Positions 47,263 through 58,215 of a stretch of DNA of 64,000 nucleotides are shown here, in pieces (position 1 is the first letter of the stretch; every line of letters begins with the position of its first letter). This DNA comes from Liolophura sinensis (lineage: Eukaryota; Mollusca; Polyplacophora; Chitonida; Chitonidae). Below the pieces are notes generated by a model, which was not told the DNA's origin, did no database searches, and saw only the letters and a program-made list of their open reading frames with translations. Position numbers and translations under genes: made by a program. The stretch is from the NCBI RefSeq assembly GCF_032854445.1, contig NC_088302.1, positions 48,640,046-48,704,045 of the forward strand, given 5' to 3'.

Positions 47263-47757
47263 CTCAGAGTCAGCTACTCCTCACTCCGAGTCAGATACTC
47301 CTCACTCAGATTCAGATACTCCTCACTCAGAGTCAGATACTCCTCACTCAGAGTCAGATACTCCTCACTCAGAGTCAGATACTCCTCACTCAGAGTCAGC
47401 TACTCCTCACTCAGAGTCAGATACTCCTCACTCAGATTCAGATACTCCTCACTCAGAGTCAGATACTCTCCACTCAAGGTTAGACACTCCTCACTCAGAT
47501 TCAGATACTCCTCACTCAGAGTCAGATACTCTTCACTCAGAGTTAGACACTCCTCACTCAGATTCAGATACTCCTCACTCAGAGTCAGATACTCTTCACT
47601 CAGAGTCAGCTACTCCTCACTCAGAGTCAGATACTCCTCACTCAGATTCAGATACTCCTCACTCAGAGTCAGATACTCTTCACTCAGAGTTAGACACTCC
47701 TCACTCAGAGTCAGATACTTTTCACTCAGATTCTGCTACTCCACACTCAAAGTCAAC
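47263..47757 (+). repeat. 21-bp minisatellite, about 23 copies
   Basis: The unit is CTCAGAGTCAGATACTCCTCA-like, 21 bases, so frames stay open (178 codons from 47249, reading SESDTPH repeats; a second frame reads QILLTQS). A higher-order pattern of three units, 63 bp, recurs (SDSDTPH, SESDTLH, SELDTPH). I treat it as a noncoding satellite grown inside an R3 copy. Confidence 0.94.
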
Positions 47758-49093
47758 TGGTCTTTATATGCCTACTTGTAACTAACTTATATCGACGTGG
47801 GGCTGACAAATACAGTCTCAATTAATGTTCAAATAAGATTCTTCTTTTTGCGTGAGCCAGTTTGTCGGGTATACTTCATAAAATCTTAATGTAATTTTGG
47901 ATCTCATTTCCTTTCGGCCCTTCCAAACGTTATTCTGAAAACGTTTTGGCGGTAATAATCTTGCCGTGTATTCCACACACTATTCACAATGTCTGCCATA
48001 TGTCCGTCTTTCGTCTGGTGTATATAAGTATTTATGATTGTATGTACAGTCACTAAATAAATATACTATAAGAACAAGGAAAATGAAACCAAATCAACGA
48101 CGACAGTCTAATTGCTGGCACATCGGACTGTGACGGTGGTCTGTGTGTAGATAATTATTCCGGAGGTCATCAAAACCTCCATGTATACATATATCCATGA
48201 ACGTTGCCATGCAATACCACTGTTTCATTGACCATATAGATGATTGGTGATTTCGCTATAAATTCAGTAATTTGGCACTTCAGTGTGTTTTATTCCCATT
48301 GTTACCCAGAACGACTGTTCTCATCTGGATTATAGATATACCCCGTTGGTATTTTGAAATACGCTACCCTAAAGGCAACTGCCCTCACAATTATCCGATT
48401 CAGGGATATGCGCCCATCAAAAAAAAAACACCATTCTCCGAGTGTCATGTGAGGACATGCTAGCATGCAAAGAAATCAGATTTATCAGGGATGTGTCAGT
48501 GTGAAAATAGATGCTGTTTCTCACTTCCCTATATAGAAAATTACGTGTATGCATGAATTACATTACAATTCTTCTGAACTAGATAGAAAATGCCATCTTC
48601 CTGCGACATATTGAGCTGATGCAGATTTCGTGTTTCTGGCTTTATGTTTCACACTGTATTCGGTATCAGGTTTAATGCAGTTAACTACTGCATGGCTATA
48701 GTGCAAAAGCGTAAATCAACTAATGAATGCAAGAATGATTTGCGTTTCATAGGCTGCCTAATGTCTATTGTTTTCTAGACTATTACTATATAATATGAAA
48801 TAACTTTGAAAATAACATACGACTGTAAGATACTAGTCAACGACTATATTAAGCTACCCCATAAAGACTTAGTTATTACAAATCCTTGTGATTTTGATAT
48901 AACAAAAGCAAAAGCAAAAAGAAAGAAATCACACGGGTCACACACCAATCAAATGGTTAATACAGCCTTTGTTGAGCTAAAGGCCAAAACCTCACGAGAG
49001 TGAAGGCAACTGAGATAGATACTGTATACAGGGGATTTTTACTGGCATATACTAGCATGGTACATGGTTTGAACATTAACTAGGGAGGTTTGT

Positions 49094-49245
49094 CAGGTAG
49101 TTGGCGAATGCCTGTGATTGATTTTAGCTAGCTGGTAAATGTTCCTAGTTGACCCCAGGTAGCTGGCGATGGTCCTAGGGTGACTCCAAGTAGCTGGCAA
49201 ATGTCCCTGAAAGATTCCAGGTAGCTGGTGAATTTCCCTTGCATA
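49094..49245 (+). repeat. ~31-bp tandem repeat, 5 degenerate copies
   Basis: 'caggtagctggcgaatg'-like phrases begin at about 49094, 49125, 49155, 49187 and 49218. The spacer between them varies around 'tcccta-gtgactc'. Confidence 0.8.
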
Positions 49246-49439
49246 AATCAAGATGCTAAAGGCGGGCTGGGCATCCTGAGGCCTGAGCCCTTCGAATTGT
49301 TTCCATGTAGATGTTTATTCAATGTGATGACATCACATTTTGGGTAATTCTGCATGAGTGACGTCTAATAAATTACAATTAACCTCACTGCCCTTTGGTA
49401 TATGATTCCTGTTTGTGGCCTAATTCAAATTCAATAATT

Positions 49440-49565
49440 TGAAATAAAACACAAATGAGAGAAACTGAAAAGAGGCTGAAATTCACCGGTTACATGTGAC
49501 CATTTGTCAGTGTTATACAATCTTCACTGTTTCAAACCTACTCTTTATGGTAAAACGACAGGATA
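49440..49565 (-). repeat. Dispersed repeat R3, inverted
   Basis: On the minus strand: 'actgacaaatggtcacatgt', 'aaccggtgaatttcagcctc'. It lies between U3 and U4. Confidence 0.68.
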
Positions 49566-49900
49566 ATGCCGTCGTTACTTCATTTGTAGCCACTGTTTAC
49601 AAAGACGGGTTTTTTGTCATCTTTACCTCAAACATTTGATGCTTGCATATTAAGCGCACACACAGAATGTTAAGCCCTTACAATTATAAGGTGTAATCAG
49701 GTGCTTGACATCATAATCTCGACCTGCATTCAATAATAATGCGACGTCAACAGTCAATTCCTAGGTTTTTATACTGAGAACACCAAAATCTGTCGGCTTG
49801 AGAAGGCCTAACTGGGGGCTTGAATACAGATATACGCCAAACCCAACAATGTCGCCAAGACTGATGACTTGCGCTGGCTCTTATAAAGCGACGGGGGAAG

Positions 49901-50202
49901 GGTCTCCGTGACTCAGTTGATTAGTGCGTCAGTGTATCATAATGACCCAGGAGCCGCTCATCAATAAATCGTTGTGAGTTCAAGTCCAGCTCATGCTGGC
50001 TTCCTCTCTGGCCGTATGTTGGAAGGTCTGCCAGCAACTTGCGGATGGTCGTGGTTTTCCCCCGGGCTTTGCCAGGCTTCCCCCGAGGTCTGCCCGGTTT
50101 CCTTCCACCATAATGCTGACCGCCGTGGTATAAGTGAAACATTCTTGAATATGGCCCCGAGTTTGATCTTCAATCAAATAAATAAAAAAAAAATAAATAA
50201 AT
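49901..50202 (+). mobile_element. Family-A SINE, full length with internal duplication
   Basis: Head ('ggtctccgtgactcagttga'), B-box GAGTTCAAGTCC, body, tail and an A-rich (AAAT)n. A ~21-bp stretch of the body is doubled ('cccccgggctttgccaggct' then 'tcccccgaggtctgcccggt'), making it longer than the others. No clear target duplication was found. Confidence 0.93.
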
Positions 50203-50903
50203 CTTATGTAGCTTGCGTATTTAGGGTATGTTACACTTTTCATGTGCTCATGATTGATGTGTAGGAGTCATGTACAAGAGTACGCACAAGGTTTTCTTAG
50301 TGTGTCATCGGGTAAAGCCCAAACTGAATTTCAGAGCTGCAGATATCTAAGAATAAATATGCAATTACACAGGTTGCTGACTCGAAAAGGTTTAGCCATT
50401 CACAAATTTAATGAAAAACTGCATCAACCAAAATACGATTCATTGAAAATTAAGCACGGTATCTGTAACTCCCAATCATATTTTCTAGTGGATAAGCCAG
50501 ATGATTTCTAAAGTAAATCCATGGCTCTTTCACAGTTAGAGCAGATCAAAGGCGCCTTTTCAAATGAGAGGGAGTAAAAACGGTACTGCTGATTGATGGG
50601 ATGGAAACTATAAAATGGGTTAAATAAAAAAGGTTGAAGGTTGTCATCCTGAACAAAGAAGGCACCCTTCTTGGAATCCTGGCGTTGTTTGACAGTTTGA
50701 TGCTGGGTATCCAATACCTCACTGATATAATGTTTTTGTTTTGTCTGTTTAACACTTGAGCATTTTGTGACGGGATAATCTGATTTTATTTTTTCGCTGT
50801 AGATTATATTTCTCAAAGCATAAGAAACTCAGATTGTTACTGGCTTTCCTTGTGTAACTTTGTGTAACTTTGTTTAGCCATTAAATTCTAGTCTCAGATA
50901 TGG

Positions 50904-50991
50904 CTATTTATTTATTTATTTATTTGATTGGTGTTTCACGACGTACTCAAAAACATTTTACTTATACTTATAGGTGGGAGGAAACCGGGTT
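50904..50991 (-). mobile_element. Family-A SINE, 5'-truncated
   Basis: (ATTT)n, 'gattggtgtttcacgacgta', then the tail, ending at 'ggtgggaggaaaccgggt'. About two thirds of the element is missing. Confidence 0.85.
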
Positions 50992-51054
50992 GTATATGTT
51001 ATCTCACTTGACGTAATTAGGTTTCTATTTCTATTCAAACACATTCAACATGGC

Positions 51055-51433
51055 TTAACGGCTTTGAGATGCCTGTGATTCTAACAATTGTACAATTGTC
51101 AACATGGAAAAGATATAATCCATCATCAGTTGTTTCATGTTTGGGTTTTGTTGGTAAATGGTCGGTATTTTCATTTTGAGACTACGCCAAGACACTTCAA
51201 CAAAACCATATGATTGTGTTGATTTTGTATGTTTCGGTAACGTCCGACTGAAATCAGTAATAAATGTGTCTGATAAAATGCAGTTGTTTATACAGCGCAA
51301 AGACAGTATGGGGCTATCTAATGATGTATATGTCTTCTACATACTACGTCATACAAGTAATCAGCTGCCTGTTAATACCCATGATATGATGAAGTTAAAG
51401 TATGTATTTAACAAGTTAACAGCATCATTTTGA
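51055..51433. other. Overlapping open frames, unrecognised
   Basis: The plus strand holds a frame of 91 codons (51158-51433) and the minus strand one of 81 codons (51055-51300). Neither shows a domain, signal peptide or consensus splice site that I can defend. The stretch has no counterpart in U1-U3, so it may be single-copy DNA within U4. Confidence 0.15.
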
Positions 51434-52700
51434 GTTAACTTACATGTATGTCCTCGCTGAACTCAGGACAAGACAGCCATGTTACTTTGTCTTTGTCAAA
51501 TACGTCCTTGTTTCCAAGTTTATAATTAATTCTGACTCCCATTGAAAACCTAAAATGCGGTGACAGTCATTCGTGAAACAAACGGTACATGACCTACCAG
51601 GGGAGAGCTTACTACGTGGTTAAATATATCTCTTATTGTTAAAAAAAGATGTCATCTGAAGTGAGATGATTGTCGCCAAGAGTGCAGAGTGTCATGGCTC
51701 AGCAATTCTCAAATAAAAACAAGGGTCTTTTTTAATAAAATAAAATCGTGCAATGCTCACCATGAAACATATCAACTGGTCAAATCATCTAGGCATTTTA
51801 AAACGGAAATCGCGTAGACCTGGTGCGTTTCAATTTCCATGACTGCTGTTGATATGTCCACGCTGTGGGCAGGTAACTAACCATTACACGGATATGCTGC
51901 TCACAAGCACAGCCTCAATTTCCTTATCTCGTTTCTTTTCCTCAATCCTGAACTTTTCTACTTATCTCTGGCGATAATGTAGCCATGTGTTCCATACCCT
52001 GTAGACATCGGCTTCAACATTTATGACATAAGATGTATTTCAGTGTGGTGTAAATATGCTGTCAAGTAAATAGATATTGTCCAGTCGACCAGTGATGAGC
52101 TGGGGAAGAATTTGAAGGATTTTTGTTTACTAGTCCAAGAGTAAAATAGATATTCGGATGAGGAGCACATCCAGGAAACCACTGTTTTGAACCCATGACG
52201 TTTGTCATGCGATGTATTCTGACCCGTAATGTATGGAAATAAAACTGGACAGTTGGCATCACGGTTAACGTTACTGTAACTGTTGCTCACAGTGACTTTT
52301 CTCATCTATATTATACTAATACCTATTTCCTATACTGGAATACGTTACCCTCAGGCCATATCCAAGGTCTCAATCATCCAGTACATGGCTTAGCTCCCAT
52401 CTGAGCTACCACCCTCCTCCGGTGATCGTTCGATGACATGCTAGTCTGTTGCAAGGAGGATGTGTCAAGGACTATTTGCAGACAGATTGTCAAAGTGAAT
52501 ATCGATGTGTTCTTTCCCGTCTCCCTATGTAGGATGCTAAGCATGATTTGCGCCACCATTTGTCTGAACCGATTGGGAATTGCCTATTGCCTGCGGCAAA
52601 CTAAGGTGGCACCTATATCGCTTCTATGTTCTTGCTCTATGTTTTTTTGAAAATGTTTGTTTTTTGTTGTTAGTGTTTAATGCTGCCAACTGTTTGATCA

Positions 52701-53340
52701 CTATTGCAAATGTATACAACACGTAAGGGAAGAGCATCTATTGGCGTATTTTATAAACTGTTTAGTGATATGCAGTCAATAATATCAAAGAATAAGTTTA
52801 AAGCAGTATAAGAGCAGGTCGTAAGTTGATATAATACACAAAAGTTTCTCCGTTTTAATGGGTGGAGGAAATTGAAGTTCCTGAAGTAAATAATCGAAAT
52901 TGTCGAGTTCCTGGTAAACACAGGCGTAACATCATGCATGCCTTGGTGATGGAAGCGGTCTGCAAGATGCCATCTTACACCGCTCTTGTGTCTCAAGAAT
53001 AATAAAACAGTTACTGAACCGGCTTAACGATTAAAAGCAAGCATCTAATCCACTCGACCATGGTCCATTTCTTCAACAACCCAGTCAGTCTATTAAATAA
53101 TTAGTTGATCGTTTAATCGTATGAGTTTTATGACTTGATTACGTTTATGAAATGGTCGTAATTCGATGTAAGAAATCCTTGGTTTCGTGTATACATAACT
53201 TATTTTGTATACATATTTTAGTGCCTTGTAGTCAGACGTAGATATTAATGGTGTGTGGGTTTTAATGCAACACGCCAATTTTATTGATTATACGTTTCGG
53301 GTTTACTACCCATAGCGCTTGTAAGTACCGTCTAAAGATA
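52701..53340. other. No recognised feature
   Basis: AT-rich single-copy-looking DNA after the second array. Only short frames on either strand. Confidence 0.45.
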
Positions 53341-53429
53341 TCAGGCTGCAAAACTGTATCACACCAATTTCGCCACATGACGGCTACGTGGGGACAGTGT
53401 GTCATTCCTCTGTAAGCTGAACTAGCTCC

Positions 53430-53857
53430 GGTATCTAATGGAGAGTGGAGTCCACACGGCTTGCTTCATCGAAAGGACGCAAATCTAAATTTACGCCCAA
53501 TGTTCCAGTTTGCCTCACCTGGTGGATTTTGTCCTCTTCATTATACGTCAGGGTGCCGAACGGTCAATCAATCAATCTGGTCATCAACTCATCCTTCAGA
53601 CAATCGGCTGGAGTGTTCAACTTGAATTTAACCTTGATTAGCCGGTGTAACAAAACCTCAGCCATGCGGATAATATAGCCTGATCGTGAGCCAAGAGTTT
53701 CGCTAAAGACCTGGCAGGCCTTCTTAACGATTCGCTTAGCATAGCAAATCCAAGACAAACTGCTGTGATAATAAGTTAAGAGGGGCCATACAGTCTGAAT
53801 CGAGAAGGGAGCACTAACCCCCAGTCGATGGCTGTCGGCGCTGTTTAGACAGGCCAT
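53430..53857 (-). other. Unrecognised open frames, possibly decayed coding DNA
   Basis: On the minus strand an ATG frame of 97 codons (53857-53564) contains YAKRIVKKACQVFSETLG and MAEVLLHRLIKVKFKL. A shifted frame just after it reads FGTLTYNEEDKIHQ and runs to a donor-like CCACCAG/GTGAGG. A one-base shift separating two protein-like stretches is what a decayed exon would look like, but I recognise no family. A third frame upstream (54165-53902) is equally anonymous. Confidence 0.2.
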
Positions 53858-54189
53858 ATAAATCTTTTCTGCTCAAACTTCGGTAACACAAGAAATGAAT
53901 ATTATATTGACTTTCTGGCGAGCACAGCATCATGAAGGGCAAAGGGCTTTATGATGAGTACGGTATTTACCGGAAATGGATGCCGCGCATGTCTGTCATA
54001 GAGTTGCCGACAGAAAACCAACTTATCTACCTCTGTAACACACCATGAAGTTTGAATAACAGACCAGTTGAATTGATCCCTATGCCTATGGTGGTCAATA
54101 CCAGAGAACGTTTTTAGAACATCCGAGTATCCGAAGGAAGTACTACAAAGGGGTGATCTTCGCAAAGGTGAATTTTGAACACGAGGTAT

Positions 54190-56220
54190 GTTATAGTTTC
54201 GTCACTTATTTTGTTACATAATAACTGTAAAATCACATTAATTAATAATCACTGAGAAACAAGTTTGCTCCTAGTTTACTGCCTGTAATTTCCACCAACG
54301 ACCAGATATCAGTCTTAAAATGTGTCGTGCAGTTTTGAATTTTTACAAGCCATTGTGTTTTTGTAACAACATAAGCTCATTCTAGAACGATCGTGACATA
54401 GTAAATTAGAAGCCCACCATTTTGTATACGATATCCCACTTATGAAGGCATGAAGTGAGATTTTGTCCGTGGAATTCCAAGGAAATAACTGTACAGGCAT
54501 CCATGTATTAATCGAAACAACGTGGCTTTGTTACCTCACACGTCGATCTTATAGCAAATGGATGTATTACTAACAGCTCAAAAATCCCGCTTAATTTATG
54601 CATGTAATTGCATAAATATTCGAACGGTTTAAACCTTTTTTTAAGTTAAGGTGGTGGATAATTAATCGCGTTGCTTTTTGAACCAAACGTCGATTACATT
54701 TTACATTTCTATCTTGCTCAGTAAACGTTTTGCACATGCACACCACGGCCCATTGTGCTTACACTTTTTAAAATATTTATTTGGTGTTCAACGCCTTACA
54801 TAGTAAATGTTCGCTTACATCGTGGTGGCCGGCTCAAGAGTGGAGGAAACGGGTGCTATCTGTGACCTCTACCGGAAGTCACCCTCCATTGACGATTGAG
54901 GTATCTCGTACGATCTGATGCACATTTCGCAGGTTGGGTTGTAGCTCGAATATTATGTGAATATAGCCATAAATATTTGCTTCTACAAAGGGTTTGCTCA
55001 GATTTCCCGACCCATATAAAGGCGACCACTGAATGACTGAAAATCTGTAATTACATTGTTAATCGGATAAATACTTAATTCATTGTCCTTTGTTGAGAAC
55101 CTTTTCACCTCAATGATTTGCTTCTGTTATGAAGTCGATATTCAAATCAAAGAGCGACAGTGTTTCATCGGAAAGATACATCTTTGCATTACCAATGGTT
55201 GTAATCAGGACAATCTGATGATGTAAATTACACAAATCCGAACCTGTAAGCGTATACTAAAAGATTTTCACATTCCAGCTTTCAACCAATGTGATTTTCA
55301 CATCCCAGCTTTTATCCAATGTGAAACATTCCAGGACAATAATCGCAATGCCAATTCCCCAAACAACGTTTAATACAAACCACCAGAGGTCTAAAAAAGT
55401 ATATAAAGTACAAAGTAAAGCAGTCAACAGTTTCAGTGATGCGGAAAGGTTGAAGGTTAGCTCTAGGCAAAATAATAAAATCCGTATTCAAATCGTATAC
55501 CATCCTAAAAAATAAGTTGTGGAGACACAAATTCGCACCTATGCTAGCTTTAAATGGAAGTAATGAGTGTGGGAGAGGGTTGCGGGGAGGGATATGCACT
55601 CTTTGGCAGAAATGAATCTAGCAGCGGACATCACTACTGTAACTGTTAAAAGTTGTTGTATGCTTACAGTAAGCAGCATACTCAGTTAAGTGGGAAATAT
55701 TTTTATGTATGCGTCTTCACGGTAAGTGCAGTTTTTAGGTAGCTTTAAATTACGTGTTAAACGGTTATAATACTAATTATGTTTATTATTATTGCCTTAA
55801 TTAAAATATAGGAGTGTTTTAGATTATCTGACTGTCGACAATTGGATTACAATAGTTTAATATTCCAGAAAGCCGTTTCCAAATTGTGTGATAAATATAA
55901 ATTTAGCTTTCCCAACGTTGAGAGATAATGTGTAGGTGGTCTAGTCATTTAGTTAAATAAGCTTTAAATATTTCTTTCATACTGTGATGCCAGTACAAAT
56001 ATATGATGCGTCACATCATAAAAATATATGGTACGTTTGATGCTCACGCAATATCATAATAAGATTATATAAAATGGAAAATTTCACTGATGGATCCTTT
56101 GGGAATTAGCGATGCACTTTTCTCGACGTAGAATGGACTTGGATTTGTGGTATTGGATATTTACGATTTCTAAATTGACATCGACGAAAATTGAAGACTA
56201 CATCTAGCAGGCACTCAACT
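54190..56220. other. No gene recognised; one SINE relic
   Basis: AT-rich DNA with short frames only, apart from the diverged SINE at 54773. A 20-base phrase around 'gattttcacat-ccagctt' repeats within 55264-55312 as a small tandem duplication. Confidence 0.45.
54773..54860 (-). mobile_element. Family-A SINE relic
   Basis: 'atttatttggtgttcaacgc', then 'cgtggtggccggctcaagag', then 'tggaggaaacgggtgc' aligns with the reverse of the SINE tail and body with many changes. Confidence 0.5.
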
Positions 56221-56229
56221 GATGATTAA

Positions 56230-58215
56230 TGAACTGACATCAAGGAAACTTGTTGATTGATGCACTTACACCATTGAAAACTGATGACTACGAAACGGAC
56301 ACCACTAAAAACTGAAGGGTACCGAACTGACACCACCAAAAACTGAAGGGTACCGAGCCGACAGCAGTAAAACTGAGGGCTACCTAACAGTGCTAAAAAC
56401 TGAGAGCTCCTGACACCATTAAAAACTGAGGGCTATCGAACAGGCACCACTAAAACTGAGGGCTACCGAACTGGCACCACTGAAACTGAGGGGCACCGAA
56501 CTGGCACCACTAAAACTGAGGGCTACCGAACTGGCACCACTAAAACTGAGGGCTACCGAACTGGCACCACTAAAACTGAGGGGCACCGAACTGGCACCAC
56601 TAAAACTGAGGGCTACCGAACTGGCACCACTAAAACTGAGGGCTACCGAACTGGCACCACTAAAACTGAGGGCTACCGAACTGGCACCACTAAAACTGAG
56701 GGCTACCGAACTGACACCACTAAAACTGAGGGGCACCGAACTGGCACCACTGAAACTGAGGGCTACCGAACTGGCACCACTGAAACTGAGGGGCACCGAA
56801 CTGACACCACTAAAACTGAGGGCTACCGAACTGGCACCACTAAAACTGAAGGCTACCGAACTGGCACCACTGAAACTGAGAGACACCGAACTGGCACCAC
56901 TGAAACTGAGAGACACCGAACAGACACCACTAAAACTGAGGGCTACCGAACTGGCACCACTAAAACTGAGGGCTACCGAACTGGCACCACTAAAACTGAG
57001 GGCTACCGAACTGACACCACTGAAACTGAGGGCTACCGAACTGACACCACTAAAACTGAGGGCTACCGAACTGGCACCACTAAAACTGAGGGCTACCGAA
57101 CTGGCACCACTAAAACTGAGGGCTACCGAACTGGCACCACTGAAACTGAGGGCTACCGAACTGACACCACTAAAACTGAGGGCTACCGAACTGACACCAC
57201 TAAAACTGAGGGCTACCGAATTGACACCACTGAAACTGAGGGCTACCGAACTGACACCACTGAAACTGAGGGCTACCGAACTGACACCACTAAAACTGAG
57301 GGCTACCGAACTGGCACCACTAAAACTGAGGGCTACCGAACGGGCACCACTGAAACTGAGGGCTACCGAACTGGCACCACTAAAACTGAGGGGCACCGAA
57401 CTGGCACCACTGAAACTGAGGGGCACCGAACTGACACCACTAAAACTGAGGGCTACCGAACTGGCACCACTGAAACTGAGGGGCACCGAACTGGCACCAC
57501 TAAAACTGAGGGGCACCGAACTGGCACCACTAAAACTGAGGGCTACCGAACTGGCACCACTGAAACTGAGGGCTACCGAACTGGCACCACTGAAACTGAG
57601 GGCTACCGAACTGGCACCACTAAAACTGAGGGGCACCGAACTGGCACCACTAAAGCTGAGGGCTACCGAACTGACACCACTGAAACTGAGGGGTACCGAA
57701 CTGACACCACTAAAACTGAGGGCTACCGAACTGGCACCACTAAAACTGAGGGCTACCGAACTGACACCACTGAAACGGAAGAATACTGAACTTTTACCAC
57801 TAAAAATGAGGACTAACTGACACCACTGAACACCGAGGACTACCTAATTGATACCACTAAAAACTGGAGAATATTGAACTGATACCGCTGAAAAGTGAGA
57901 GCTACCAGCCAGACACCACTGAAAAACGACGGACTATTGAAATGACACCACTAAAAACCAAGGACTACTGAAATAACACCACTTAAAACTGAGGACTACC
58001 CAAATTACATCACTTAAACCTTAGGACAACCCAACTGGTATCACTAAAAACTGAGGACAACCCAACTGACATCACTAAAAACTGGGTACTGTCTATAAAC
58101 TGACCCCGTTAAAACTTAAGAATACTGAACTGACCCCACTGAAAACTGAGTACTGTCTATAAACTGACCCCGTTAAAACTTAAGAATACTGAACTGACAT
58201 CACGGAAAACTAAGG
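56230..58215 (+). repeat. Large 30-bp minisatellite with diverged flanks
   Basis: The core (56430-57780) holds about 45 exact 30-base units of the form GGCTACCGAACTGGCACCAC TAAAACTGAG, with a few recurrent variant sites (ggctacc/gggcacc, ctggc/ctgac, taaaa/tgaaa). Both flanks (56230-56430 and 57780-58215) contain degenerate, slightly longer units ('taaaaactgagg'). Because 30 is divisible by three, frames stay open for up to 405 codons (minus strand, LSFSGASSVA repeat) and 199 codons (plus strand). No leader, splice site or codon constraint supports a protein. A 64-bp sub-duplication lies at about 58086-58200. Confidence 0.95.

Larger units (their letters stand above)
46190..48650 (+). repeat. 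Array 2, unit U3
   Basis: Start marker 46190-46600 ('aaaattacgatttag', 'aagcacggcatctgtaactc'), an R3 left part (47165-47262) that runs straight into the 21-bp minisatellite, middle marker 47765-47950 ('ctgacaaatacagtctcaat'), end marker 48305-48625 ('gtgaggacatgctagcatgc'). Confidence 0.68.
50285..52700 (+). repeat. Array 2, unit U4
   Basis: Start marker 50290-50760 ('ccaaaatacgattcattgaa', 'aagcacggtatctgtaactc'), a family-A SINE fragment at 50904, middle marker 51875-51990 ('gctcacaagcacagcctcaa'), end marker 52295-52615 ('atattatactaatacctatt', 'gatgacatgctagtctgttg'). Confidence 0.66.

Noticed and set aside
47249-47785. A 178-codon acidic SESDTPH-repeat protein
   Set aside because: It lies wholly in a 21-bp satellite growing out of a noncoding dispersed repeat. 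A second frame is open as well.
56419-57636. A 405-codon minus-strand frame with a 10-residue repeat (LSFSGASSVA)
   Set aside because: The frame is open only because the 30-bp satellite has a period divisible by three. Two plus-strand frames are open for the same reason, and there is no leader, splice site or non-repeat domain.
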